Shown: in pieces, positions 28,234 through 42,400 of the stretch
Position numbering within the stretch: position 1 is the stretch's first letter
How the letters are laid out: every line of letters begins with the position of its first letter
Notes under the pieces: generated by a model
Told to the model about the DNA's origin: nothing
Database searches by the model: none
Seen by the model: only the letters and a program-made list of their open reading frames with translations
Source: Cruorifilaria tuberocauda
Taxonomy: Eukaryota; Nematoda; Chromadorea; Rhabditida; Onchocercidae
Length of the DNA: 64,000 nucleotides
Direction of reading: 5' to 3'
Assembly (NCBI GenBank): GCA_013365365.1
Contig: JABVXU010000020.1
Coordinates: forward strand, 329,632 to 393,631
Program-made: the position numbers and the translations under genes

Positions 28234-28566
28234 TTACCCATTTTTTTCAGCATTGTGATTATATACCACTTTCATTTCTTTAATTAAATGTTGCGTAAGT
28301 TCTTTTGTTTGTATCCTCACATACCGTAAGTTTGGTATCACTGGTAGTTCCACGTGCGTGTTTTTTTTGTTTGTACCTAAAGTAATATGTTTTCTTTTTT
28401 GCACGTGAAACTTTTTTTTGTTGAAGTTAAGAAAGAATTCTTAACTTATTTTTTATTTCTTTTGAAATATTTTTCTTATTTTTTATTTTTGTAAAGATCG
28501 AATAATTAATAGTGAAGTAATTGCTTATAATAGTTTATTAAACATTTTTATTTATTAAATTTAAAT

Positions 28567-28591
28567 AATAAAAATTTTATTATAAAATAAA
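28567..28591 (+). terminator. candidate mig-10 polyadenylation signals
   Basis: Two AATAAA hexamers lie at 28567-28572 and 28586-28591, about 335-360 bases after the mig-10 stop, in very AT-rich DNA. Their place behind the last exon fits a 3' UTR of ordinary nematode length, but such hexamers also arise by chance in this composition. Confidence 0.35.
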
Positions 28592-28895
28592 ATATTATCT
28601 ATTTAATTCACAATCATTTAATGCAAAGTTTTATTTGAAGCTATCAAAGTGAACAATTGTGAAGGAGATTAAAGCCATAAAATTTTTTTATTTATGTTTA
28701 AATTTTTTACTTTTTTACCTTACTTATGAAGTTTTTCAATTATTTCCAACTTTCTTTCTCAGTTATATAATGAAATTATTTACTATTTTCATTTGCTATG
28801 CTCATTTTTGTAAAATTTTCCCATATAAATTATCACTTCACGAAAAACATATACAGAGATACGGCAGCCAAAAATCTATAGCTTCATCTCTTAAG

Positions 28896-28977
28896 TGATA
28901 TTCTTATCAGTTAGCAATCAATATTATTGCAGTATTATCGATCCCTAGATGAGTGAACATTTCATGAAAATGATGTT
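28896..28977 (+). repeat. left copy of an 82-base inverted repeat
   Basis: Runs from TGATATTCTTATCAGTTAGC to CATGAAAATGATGTT. It is the reverse complement of 30635-30716 at 76 of 82 positions by eye, with no gaps. This copy is about 660 bases after the mig-10 stop, beyond the likely polyadenylation signals. Confidence 0.85.
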
Positions 28978-30542
28978 CAGTTGAGAATGGAAGAACTTGG
29001 TTTCTGTCGTTCTTTAATCATCTGAATCAGTAAAAGTACCACCATGCTGAGCATCCTTACCAATAAAGTATGCTTACTGTAACGATAGTTTTTTTAATTA
29101 CCGGTGTTTTATTTTTTTTGGTCTTTATTTGCTCGTTTGTATATATGCGACTATAACTTTCAATATTCTTGTGTTTTAAATAAGGGACTCTTTTGAACCA
29201 CTTGTTGTTTTTGTTGACCTGGATTACCCACGAAAAGTCTATCTTGATTCTGAAATTAACCGTAAATTGTGTCAGGATAGTATTTGATCTGTTTTAAAAT
29301 TGCTTAGTGATTTATTCGAATCATAAAAATTCGGCAGTCATCGTCTGCAGCAAATTTTTCACAGTATTGAATAAAATAAATTCATCGCTTATGCGCTTTA
29401 TTTTTGAAGGTTAAGGGTTTTTATATCGAATTCGGAACTTCGAAGCTAAAACAATTTGATGCAACATAACTTAATAACGGGATGACTATGCGCTCTACAT
29501 TAATTAATTCTCGCGGTGTAAAGTTTTACGGTTCAGACATTTCAGTATGATTCAGAAATTAACCTGGAATCTGATTTCTTTCAGTCTTCGATGGAAAGCG
29601 GAGTGAAAAGATGCAAAGTTTTAATCAGCATATAATTTGGCATAAATATTTATTTCTGATAAATTTTCTCGTGCAAGAACAATAATCTTGTGATACTAAT
29701 TAAGGAGCAGTTTAAATAAGCTATTTAGTAATTAAAGAACGTTGCTAAACTTATCGATCCGTATAATGAGGCAGAAAAAGAGGAAAAGATGTATGGAAAC
29801 TGTATAGGTGAAAGTATGAAGAAGGATTGGAAGTTATGACGCAGAATGAAAATGGGAAGATTAAAGAATGCCTTACTTTAACATAAAATGCAGCAAAAAA
29901 AAATTAAAAATGATATAGAAAAAAGCAATTCATATTGGGTAATAGTTTCACGTAAAATATAACGTAAAGTTTTTAATGGCTATAATAGTCACAAGGAGTT
30001 GATTACGTTGTAGTTAACAGTAACTAAAAAATATGATTTGGAAAAATTTCAAAAATAAGCCAAATGTACCGTAATGTAAATGTAGCATAATACTTTAATA
30101 AGTCTAAAATGTCAAAAACTGTTATTTGTGATACGTTTTAAATAATACAAAAATTCCATTGAAAGAAAAAAGAATGGGTTCTTCCGTTTTTCGTGCAAAA
30201 TTATTGAAGGAATTTTGATATTCGATTCCGTTAAAATGTATGAAGAAAATTTTACATTTCAAATCATGAAGAAAAATTTCCATTTCTACTTTTTATACAA
30301 TAGCATAATATACGACGAAAAGGAATAGATCAGATTTCAAAATATATTTTAATATAATTTTTCTCCAGAAGTTACATTAAAACACCAGAAGTTATATCGA
30401 GAAAATACATTTGAGCTAATATCATTTTCTTTTTGTGAATTATATTGAGCTTATAAAGAGCTTCAGAAATAAAAAAAAAATTGGCACTGCAGGAAAAAAA
30501 ATTAATACTTTAAAAAATAATAATATGAAGAAGTATTAGATT

Positions 30543-33455
30543 TTAACGTCTACGATCCGATTCGGTTTCACGTTTATAACTACATTCTTGTGATTGTTCC
30601 CTGCAAAAAAGCTTCATTTGAAATATTAAATTCCAACATCATTTTCATGAAATGTTCATTCATCTAGGGATCGATAATACTGCAACAGTATCAGTTGCTA
30701 ACTGATAAGAATATCAATGTGATCAATTAAAGCAATCAAGTAAGGGTCTTAAAGAATAAAGAAATGAGGAAAATTTCATCAATGCAGAAAACTGACGAGC
30801 TGAAGAAATTTTTTCTCAGATAACGCAGTTCTTAAGAATAAATAAATTGAAGAATGATTTTCAAATAATTTTGAATACTATTTATCCCGAAGAATACTCG
30901 AAGTTTAAATCGAAAGTTAAAAGCAACTCACTTATATTCAGTGGGATTTCCATCTTTATTGATACGACGACCACTACTACTTTTAACTTCTCGATCATAA
31001 ATCTCATAACCACCGGGTATTTGCTCATGACGATGATCACGTTCATACATATTTCCACCGTTATTTGACATATTTGGCAATGGCATTAATAGCGAATCAC
31101 GAAATTCATTCTCCAGTCGAGCCATATCTTCATTACGTCTAAATAAAATTAAACATTACTGGAGAATCCTATTACATTAAATATTGAATTTTACAATTGT
31201 TTAATTAACCGTCTGATAGATTGTGAAAAGCCACGTCCTTCATCCCAATCAGCATAACTTCGACTTTTAGTGATTGGTCTGTAGAAATCATCGGATGGTG
31301 CTCCGGTACGATGTGGTGGAGGTATTGGCGCATCACGATCACGAGGTAAAGTTGGTGGAAATTCCACAAATGGACCACCACTCTGCTGACTACCACGGCG
31401 ATAGGATGATGAACGATAATAATCACCATCGTAATTGATACCCGAACCCGAATCGTACACATCACCTTGAAAATTATAATTAAATAATCTTTCATCAATT
31501 CAACCATTAAGGTAATTTTTTAAATTAAACATCTCATGTACATTGATTTTATGTTTTGAATAATAATTTAAATTCAGATTAAAAGTTAACAAGTGATTTT
31601 AAATGAATGTTCTAACGAGTAGAAAGACTTTTGTGAATGCGTCCACTGCGACCCGATGAGCTATGATGTACTTCGCGAATATCACCATTCGGATTGTAAC
31701 GTAACTCTCCACGCCTCAAGCTGTCAGATAATGATGAACCGTAACGTCCACTAGATAAGTTTCCATTTGTTATCAGACGTCCATCATCGTAGAAACGCTG
31801 AAGCTATCTTTATGTCACATGATTCATTATGGCAAATAAAAAATCAAAGGAAAATTTCGCAATTTTAATGCTTCTTTTAAGCACATTTTCCTCGTTGATT
31901 TCCTGAGATATTTACTTAAACTGTCAAGAATAAATATACCCCATCCTTTTCACGACGTGTTGTTACAGATCGCATATAGCTCTCATGTCCAGGTAAATAA
32001 CCATTCTGTCGTGATAACGAATTGCTACGATAACCTGAAAACGATAACTATGATTGTTTTCTAAAAATTCACCCAAGGAAAACACTAATAATGTTGAAGG
32101 CTTGTAATTTGAAATCTGCAATCTATATAAGTAATTACTTACAATTCATCCAATATTTCGGCTATCAATTTTTCTAGATTAAATATTTCTAAATTAATTT
32201 TTACAGATAAAAACAAAACAATTGCAAATGAACAATGTTAATGAAACGATGGACAATTGTAATTAGTAATCAATACAAGTATTATGATAAGTTCGATTTG
32301 CAACATTGTAAAGGATCTGTTGAATTCGATCGATGAGAATAAACGAATTGTGCAACCTGTGGTATCAGTACTCCGATCATATTTTCCTTATCAAGCTTTA
32401 AAAATTGATACCAAATGATTTTCGTCTTCATGATATTTAAGATGACTAATCTATTATTATCTGATTGTAAGTAGATCTGAACAGTATCAAAGATTGTCAG
32501 AAAAAGAACTTAATGAAGTGAAATAGGACAAATTGCTTAGTTTATGCTGAAGAATTAATTATGCAAGAATTCGAGTCATAGCACACAACATACGGATTTG
32601 TGGAATAAAACAGTATAAGAATTTGTGGTCAACATGAGACAAGAATTTATAGTTAATACGACCATAAAAGATGGTATTACATCAAACAATATGTGAGTAA
32701 CGTTCACTCTGGAAACTGCAATCTGTATTTGTTTTAAACTTTGCTAAAAAATCTCTACGATCAATAATATAATAATTACAACCAAAATCCAACTTTAATG
32801 CTTTAATAAGCAATGATAGCTTGGTTCATTGCAGGAAATTAAACTTTCCAAGCTACGGCACTTTATTTCCATCTTTACAATTTTCAGTTCCCATATATGA
32901 CTATGTATTTTAAAATAAGATTTAACATAAAAAAGGAAATCAAGTGCTTCACCTTCGTCACTGTATCCGTTACATCCATAAGCTTCACGATTACTACGAT
33001 GATGATAACTTCGATGGGAGCTTCGATGCTTCTTTTCTTTTTTCTCTTTCCGTTGTACACGTCTTTCAATTTCTTCAATTCGTTTATGCTCTTCCACTCT
33101 TTGTACTGTTTCCGTTATTTTTGGCTTCTAAAATTATTTTATTTTTCCATCATTTATCATTTAATCTATTTCAGGATTTCCAAAAAAAAAGAAAAAAACA
33201 AAGAAAAATCTGGAAAGAAAAATTTAATGTTTCAATATAAATAATTTTAATCTCTTAAAGTTGAAAAATCTTTTAAAGTTATAAAATTTAAAATATCTTT
33301 CAAATAATAATTAAAAAATTAATACTAACAGCTGCAGCAATTCGCCGTTCATCCCAACGATCAGTTTGTACTATCTGTCGTGGTTCATCTGCATACATCA
33401 TCTGATTCTTAGTTTCCAATTCACGACGTTTCATAATACCGCGAGGCTTATCATC
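30543..33455 (-). CDS. scaffold gene C-terminal exons
   Basis: Exons 33455-33330 (DDKPRGIMKRRELETKNQMM), 33127-32953 (a Lys/Arg/Glu helix, HKRIEEIERRVQRKEKKEKK, then His/Ser/Arg-rich), 32034-31940, 31797-31617, 31465-31210 (FVEFPPTLPRDRDAPIPPPH and FYRPITKSRSYADWDEGRGF), 31138-30932 (RNEDMARLENEFRDSLLMPL) and 30600-30543 (EQSQECSYKRETESDRRR, TAA). The later exons use mixed phases (1, 0, 1, 2, 2), and all of them close in frame, which is strong support. The end is highly basic and no SH3 or other terminal domain follows. Confidence 0.82.
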
Positions 33456-36400
33456 CTGAAAAATTATCCAAATTTAGATTTCAACAGATCTCAACTGGAA
33501 GTTGTGGAATAAAAATGTTTAATCTCTGAACAACGTATGTTTCATGGTGCATACATATTAAATATGGTATAGACTTACTTGTACTTACTATATTTCATTA
33601 ACAGCAATGAACAATTAAATCAAGGAAGATAAATTAATGATATTGAATATGAAGACGATTAAAGAAACGATTAAAACATCATGCTAACATGCAGAAGAAA
33701 CGAGTAGAGAAGTGGAAACGGAAAGCAATTTGAAAGGTTCAAATGAGAAGTCATTCTGTTTCGGTATATTTTTGATGAATCGATTTGGATATGTTTTTTT
33801 CTCAGACATGTCAACAGATAAGAGATTTCATATCATTTTTCTACAGGCCAGAAAATTTTCATCCAAAAGATATGTTTGTTATAGTTCATTGACCTCTCTT
33901 TAAGAAATAAATATATTCGTGGAACAAATTATGAAATAAGTTTGAAAATTAAAATCCATACTGGAAGTCAAAAAGAATTTGGAGAATAATTTAAAAAGAG
34001 AGAGCTAAAATTCAATCATAATGGCATTGTTCAACATGCTTTCAGTGAGGTTAATTATGAAGACTTTTAATGAAAATTTCATTAAATCTCTATAGTTAAA
34101 TAATTATTACTATTAAATTCCATGAGATGAAAAGTTTAACAGACAAGTACATAATAAATTAGAAAAATGAGTGAATGGAAAGAATTATTAAAGTCAAACA
34201 CTTTTCAAATTATAATTTTAAGTGATTAAAAAATATATTAACACATTGCTTCTGTAAAATTATCCGTGCTTGTGATAATATTTTCAGGCTGAAATTTAAA
34301 AAAAGATAAAAGAAAAATTTCAAGGAATTGTTAGACTTTTGATAAATATTAAAACATTTCAATAATTTAAAAAATAATGCAAGCAATATTTTAACAAATT
34401 TTTAACGATATAGAATTTCGATAATTTCACATTAATTTTTCCTGATGAAATGGACCTGATGAAAAAGTGCAAAAGATGTATCAAATAGAACCTAACTAAT
34501 CCTTAAAAATAATGTCATTCAATATACCTTAATCTTAATTAATGTTCCTCGTGTGTCACTGTCCAGTGTCGGCAACGAAGCGTAACGTTCGATGCGTCTC
34601 TCGAAATTCTCGTTGAATTCACGGGTCATCGTGGATTGTGCTGAATCCGTTACAGGGCCCAAACGTGTCGGCATATAGGGCCAATGCTGTTTCTCACTCT
34701 AAATTTACTCACTTGTCAAATTACTGTTTTTAATGATTTTTGAGAATACAAATGTAATTCATAAATTACTCTTATCATTGATTAAACATTAATTTGATTG
34801 CAAAAATCCTTATGTGTTTGGAAAAATATAAGCAAATAAACAAAAAACAGCTCAAAAGCATAAAACTTCGATGAATCGAAATGTATTATTAATAACTTTA
34901 ATCTCACATTAGCAATTTTCAAATTCTTAATTACAGTGAAAAAATTCAGTTAGACATTCAGAGATGGAGCAAAAGTTTTAGGTATCTAAAGAATTGATGT
35001 GACATTCCACGCAGATAAAGAAGATTGTAGAATTATCCCGGATTGATTAGAAACGTAAACAAAACTATCTTATGCTACACAAGTCAGTTGAAAACATTTC
35101 ATATAAATTCAGAATTTCGTTTAAAGTCCTGATATTGATATAATAAAACAGAAAATTTATGGATATAGATCATTTATCTTTTGATATAAGTCTGAAAATT
35201 ATTTTAACCAATACCCGATTCTATATTTCATGATCAAAGAAAGAGATATATGATAAGGATGTGCCATCTATATAACCTAACCACGAGAAGTTGTGGATGC
35301 AGAAATAAATTGATAATAAAGAGGAAGAGACCGGCTGATTGAAACAATAGCAAAACCTGTTTCAACTAATTTGGTAGCACTCATGCTGTGTACATTCTAA
35401 TTATTAAATATGGCCTCTCTGTGTACTACCAGTCGAGTATTTTATAAATCAAAGCTTCAGACTTTCACATTTTAGGAATAAGGTCAAAGCATCATGTTGT
35501 GTTATTGATATCAACCATATCTTGATATCTTCCCTAATCACATAACTCATGTACTGTTGAATTTTTCTTTCGCTCAACAAAAGCTTTATAATATGAAGAT
35601 ATTAGCTAATTATCACTACTAAATTTAGGCTTTGAAAGCTTTCATTTAGTTCTGGAAAAATATACAACGATCAAAAATATTTTATCAACTAAATTTTAAA
35701 TTAAAAAAATTATTCGGCACATAATAGGGAAAACATTCATTATTGTTACATCAATAAAATAAAAAAAGTAAACCTAATGAAAACTTATTCAACTATTACT
35801 TTTTTCAAATTAATTTATGCTGGGACAAAGATACCATAAGTGAATGAATATTAAATATTTAACTTAATAATCATTAGAGGATGATTTCAGGTATTTTCTA
35901 AAATTCTCTGTTAACATCTTATCATTACATTTTCTTGAAATTTTTTTCCATAATACTCGAAAAATTGAAAATATTTGCCAACTGGAAACGAATGCAAAAT
36001 TCTCAATGCTATGAATCTTTCAATTATTTATTTTTCAATTGAACCGAAGCAAAATCGGTAAACAACAAAAAAGGATGGCATGAAGAAGAACAAATAAGAT
36101 GTGCGCATAAAACTGATCGGTGCCGTGATCGGTGCTTCAAAAATGTGCAAAATCGTTAAAGTGTAACCGAAGCTCTTTTGCAAAATATTCAAGTAAATCG
36201 AAATGTTAAAAAGCCTTGGAAAATTAATGAAATTCCGAAACTTGAATGCTCTGGAATTTAGGAGAATAAAAATGTTTAAAATCTTTTGTAAGGCACACAA
36301 ATACTATCATTTAAAACTTCCAGAATTTTTTTGGGGAAGAATAATTTTGTTGCTGAGGTCAGGCCAATTCATTGTTTTAGACTGGATGATATCCAGATTG

Positions 36401-39400
36401 CAGATATAAAACTTTTCTTGCCAAAATCTTCGAAAAAAAGCCAGACCTCAATGTGCGCAGTTTGCACAGCGGCATTGGAGCGGGAAAGGGTACGCCAAAG
36501 ACCTGGGGATAGATCCGTGCGCACTTTGAGCAAACCATCCTTAGCACCGCCATTTACCGAAACAACAGAACGAGGTGAAAATGAATGAGATGAAAATTGC
36601 CAAGTAGCTGATGAAGCATCCTGAAAATTTTTTTGAAACTATGAAACCAGTTTTTTTACTGAAATTACGAGGCCTCGTTGAAAATCGAAACTTGAGAGGA
36701 AAATTTTTGACATTTTATAAAGAAATGCTTAAAATAAATGAATGTATGTTGATTTATTAATAGTAAGTCAGAAATCAAAACTATTTCCTCTATTTGGAGT
36801 AAGGGTATGGGATTTCAGCTCCTTCGCAGGTTTTTGGAAAAGAGATTTGAGTTAAAATTTTAAACAATTATTATATTAAATGAAAAACGGAGGTTATTAA
36901 AATATTATTAGGCATGAAATCGCTACTATTAATATTAGAAACACAGCAGCAGTCACAACAGATTGGAGAAAATCCGTAGAGAATTCAATGTTGGTAACCT
37001 AGAGAAGCATTTCTAAAAAAATAAATCCAATTTTTCATTTTTTGGATTTATTCTATTCAAAGCATTGTAGAATAAAGAGTGAAAATAGATTTCCATGAAG
37101 GAAGAGCGTATCGTACCGTAACATAACCAGATCGATCCTGTTGTGGTATAGTTGAATTAACCGATGTATCATTGGAAATCCGCGATTCGAGCATATCACG
37201 TATTTGCTCCTGGAAGCACAAACACAAACATCCCATTACTTCCATTTCCTTTCTCGAAAAGTTTGCAAAAAAAGCTATCAAAATGAATGAAAGAAAATGG
37301 AAAGAAGAACTAAAAAAATGAGCAAAAAGACATGCGTGTACTCTAAAACCATTAACAATAAATTTTCCGTTTAAATTTATCAAAATAGTTTCTTGAAAAA
37401 AAGAGCTTTCCTACTCGATGGAAGAGATTTTTTTGTGATAAAACCATAGATAAAATGGAATATAAGGACACAGACATTCGTTAGAAATTAGTCTAATTCT
37501 AGAAATATAATGCTAAACTCCACATATCATAATTATAACTTTCAGTGAATCAATCAATAATCTGTTTCTAAAAGCATATCCAAATTAATAACTTCAATAT
37601 TATAGCGTGATCTTTCAGTTATGATGGATAATTTAAAAATTAGTAATCTTGAAATCATTAACGAGCAAAAAAGCTTGTGAAATTTGAATTGAATCGGAGA
37701 AATACATTTGAAATTAATTCCTTATCGGATAATTTCATGTAAATATTAGGAATGATAAAAACAATCTGATTATATCTATAATTGATAATATCTAAATAAA
37801 TAACTGCAATCTAATGTACAAAATACTTTCCACCATTCACGTATTAATGGCGGTAATTGGAGAGCGTCTTGTGGTACGATCAATAGGAAAGAAAGATTTG
37901 AACTATTGCGCTTAAATTACGTTAGATCTCTTCAATTTCTCCGTTAGGTAGCTTAAGTGAGGATAAAGGACAAATTTTCAAAAACTTTCTTACTTCCCAT
38001 ATTATCAGCCATTCTTATTTTCTTTAATATTTTATGATTACATTCAAATTTTTTGTAATTTTGATCGTGATGTCGAAAATTTTGTTGAAAAGTATGCTTA
38101 GATTTCAAATTTCAGTTTGCAAAATAATCCTATTTTGGTGTAAATTTAATGTAGGATAACTGCTTGCATAAACGTCACTTAGAGATTTACTTATGCGATC
38201 GGCCTGATCGATCACCCGATAATGAAAAGATATCGGAAAAGGAGCAGAAAAAGCGAACCTTAACGGTATCCGGAACTGGTTCAGGTGCAGTTTTAATAAT
38301 TTCAGAATTAATAAGCTTGTAGTCTGTTCGCCTTCCTCTAGATCGCTCCAAAAGTTTCTCATTCAATTGCGCTAACTGATCTAAGTCGCTATTCTAAAGT
38401 AAAAATACATTTTTATCATTATTTAAATGTTTATCTTCGAATTACAATCAAAAAAAAAAACTCCATTCAATAATAAACTTCACTTAATAAGTCACCATTA
38501 GTAGCAAAATAGCAAAAATTTATTCTTAACTAATCCATATTAATTATAAAATGTAAATTAAGACCACTCTAACACCTCAAAGTTCTCGAAGCGACTGAAA
38601 AAAATTCAGCAAAAAAAAGGAAAAAAGCATTATTAGAAGTTTCTGATTCAGCAGGTTGTTGCTGTTAGTTGCAAACTTTAAATTATTAGTCTATATTTCA
38701 AGGCGAAAAAGAAAAGGTGATGCGCGTGATTTTTACTTGGTGTCACGCAACGCATATAAATGTGTTCTATTAGTCCGTATAAACAAGAATCTCAAGTTTA
38801 ATTGAACAGAATTTGAAGATAAAATTTTGTTTTTAACTTTTTGTTGAAGAATTAAATTAATTCCCACCATTCTTTATGAACACTTTGATACAATGTTTAC
38901 AGTATTCAAACTCGAGTTTAACCCTCAAATTGAAAAGTTGTAAAAGAGAACCGTAGGGAATTCAAAAAATGAAAAAGTAGACAGCACGATTGAAATAATT
39001 TTACGAGGAGAAAATACTGAATTGAATACATTAAACATTTGAAATCTGAATTTTTACTATGCGATGTTAGTTCTAACCATTCAATTTTCAAACATTTAAA
39101 ATTTATCGAAAATTTTTTCGAAAATGAAATAAATTGAATTCATCTTTTCAGCTTACCGTAAAAGACGTTCAGTTAGGGAAATATATCGAGGGAAAATTTT
39201 CAAAATGATTGGTGCTATTTTTTTATTTGTACATTAGTTAATATATAATTCTATTTGTCATTATGATTAATCGTTATCAACCATCTGAATCATTGTATTT
39301 CTTTGAATAAATGCCAGATAATGACAGATTATTTCAATAAAAAAGCTCAACAACTAATTAAATTGAAACAATAATAAAGAGAAAAAGAAAAAGCTTACAT

Positions 39401-42400
39401 TTTTTGGTCCTCCGCTTGCTGTCTGAAAATATTTGAAGTTTACATTGATAATACAAGGCAAAATTCTTTTTAATTTTACAAAAAATTTGTCCAAAATTAA
39501 AAAAGACGTATAACAATGCATTATTTTACATCCATTTCATATTAAATTAAGAGGAGAGCAGCTGTCACTAAATATGTTATCAGATTATAGTTCAGTTAAC
39601 TTTGAATATCATTGATAAATATAAAACAGAATAGTTGGAGCTGAGAAAGTTTGCACAGATATGGTACCTAAAATGCTGAAATAAAAGATAATTAACAAAT
39701 TATGAAAAGGATGAAATTCATGAACTAATAAAAATCATTTCAATTCTGAACTGAATCATTGAAATTGAAAATTTTATATGCTTATTTTTATATAAAAGAA
39801 TTAAAATTGACAAAAATAAATTAAAAGTAAAAATAAAATAGTTGCAAAATATTCTAACCGTTTTTTTGTCGTATCCTTGTCTCGAGATTACTATGATATT
39901 CAATGATATCATAGGATGCGATATATTGATATCACAGTTGTTATCAGTAATGCAAGAAGGAAGAAATGAGTCATTTATTTAGACAGGAAACACAAGTGTA
40001 GTAGTTTAAAGAGAAAAATAGAATAAAAATTAATGGAATTTATTTTAGCATGTGTATTTCAAAAAATATTGCAATTAAATAGTTGGAGTTATCATCGACA
40101 GAGAAATACACTTTGATTGGCAATAAAATGAATAGTCAAAGTTTCGACATCAAAAAAAATTTATAAAAAAATACAGTTAAATACAGTTAACTGATTAATT
40201 GTTCTATTATTCGGCAATTTTCATCATTTTTTTTTTTAATTCATTAAGCTTTCTAACTGATTGATATAAAAAATCATTAGTTGAAGCGAACTGAATTTAT
40301 TGCTAAATTTGGATATTTTGTAAAAATATGGAACTATCAAAAATCAATAAAACTGGACATTATTCACAAAAGATGAAGAAACTTATAAATAGGAGATTAA
40401 AGAAACTAAAGGTTTAATCAATTTAAGAGAATTGAGATTACTCAGCGCTTTTTGCTTTCTTTTTCAATTCTTCTTAAAAAATGCTACCCTTTCATTTCAT
40501 ACATACGTTACTTCGTTATCAAATAAAATCCCTCATAAGTTGATGAAAACATATTACTACAAATTGATTATTGTAATACCAAACCTTCCGATCATCGCTA
40601 AAGTTGAAAAGTAAAAAATATTTTGCTCAAGTAGATAAAAAATTGAAGGTAGGTATTGCGAAAATAATGTACAGAGTATTGCGAAAAATAACGAAACATT
40701 AGAAGAGAAAATGAATAATATAAGAAAAGTATTTCGAAAGTACAACTGAAAGTAATAGGCAACAAGAATAATCAGTTATGGTTTCACAATAGAGTAAAAC
40801 TTACCATTTGATGATAAAATTCAAAAAGTCAGAAATTTTCGTCTGAAATGAAGTGCATTAAAGCAGTTTACAGTTATGCTGTAATGAAATTGAGAAAATT
40901 GAATGTACTTTGAAAATTCTAATTCAAATCTATTGAAATACATACCAAAGAAATGGACAAATTAACTCCTTTTATTCAGATAATCACCAATAGATGATGA
41001 TCGTTGCCATTCAATATTAGTTGAGGTTCGCGGTGCTAACTCTTCTTCTATAGTACTGTCCATTGGTATACGTGTCAGACGACGTGGTGCACCTATTGAT
41101 TGTACTATTTGATGATGCTGGTGTAGTGTTGATGTACGACCGGAATGAAAAATAGGAACACGATGTTGATGAAAGCTGTATTCTGGATGATCATGAATAG
41201 GATGTGATCGTGAAATAGGATTATTTTGATTCACATTCTGATGATCGATTTGACGAATTAACAAATCATTGGATGGAGTTAACCGCTGCACATTTCTCTG
41301 TTGCTAAATTCTAAGAAGTTTTAAAACGGACGAAAAAAAAACAGTTCTGATTTCTTTTTGCTATATAAATTAAATCCAAAAGAAAAATTTAGTTATTTTA
41401 CTTGATAAGATCGATGATTAGTATCAGTAGTAGTATCAGTATGTGTTGAAGATGTTGAAAGTTGCTGTCGAAGGCACTGTTGTCGCAAATACTGAAAACA
41501 GACATAAATATTGCTATAAAATCGTAGAAATTGATGATGCTGAATAATCGATATGATATTTTAAATAATAGGCTTCCTCATATCTATACGATAATCACTT
41601 ATCACAAATATTTTGCATCGCTTTTAAGTATTAAAATATAGTATAAATTATAAGTAGAGTAAACTGTTATCTTATAGAAAAGCAACTGATAAAAAGGTAC
41701 ATGAAGTGAAAAATTGATTAGAAATTCACTTAAACTGGAGGATAGTTGTTTCTGCTAATTACGATACTATTTATTATATCAAACATAAATGTAACAATAT
41801 TAATGCGATTTCCACTCAATTATTTTTTCCAAAACTTTTTAGAATTTATTTGATCGAGAGATAGATTTAATTTTAAAGAATTAATTGTTTAACCTATCGA
41901 TGCTTAATCGATCAGTACAGAAAGAAAGAAAAGTTTACTATTTAATTAATCACTTTCTGATTGCTTACATTACCCAACAAACTCTTGAAATAAGTCGATT
42001 TTTTAACTTTGTAGAAATTTATCTTCGTAGAAATTCAATCGGATGAATAAATGATTAAAGGAACTTAACTAACCTGACCATTTCGGTTCATAAATACATT
42101 TGTTGGTGATTGTAGTCTATCATCGATATTAACCGCACGCACCGAAGATAACGGATGGCGTATATCATTTGATTTCGAACGGAAATGAACCGAAGACGTA
42201 GCTTGCCTCAATGAATTTTCGAATGCTGCAAGTTTTCCACGTACATTCACATTCCGAGGTGTATCATGTGAGGTGATTGTGGATGAGTGTGCTGGCAAGT
42301 CGTAAATTTTCTCCCAATCTGCTATTTCTGAAATTACTGTTCACTTCCATCTTAATACTACCTTCCTCTTTCAAATCTTCAATTTTCTAATTTGGAGTCT

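Larger units (their letters stand above)
28234..30542. other. convergent intergenic region
   Basis: AT-rich sequence between the 3' ends of the two genes, containing the left inverted-repeat copy and candidate poly(A) signals. I see no exon on either strand and no SH3-type continuation of the - strand gene. Confidence 0.6.

Noticed and set aside
28234..30542. Possible SH3 domains after the scaffold gene, which would make it a sorbin/vinexin-type protein
   Set aside because: The frame closes at 30543 and no ALYDY-like or WxxGE-like sequence appears on the - strand of this region.
40803..40846. 44-base open segment between TTTCAG and GTAAGT on the - strand
   Set aside because: Its splice signals are good, but its exit phase creates a stop with either possible next exon; at most a 3' UTR intron boundary.
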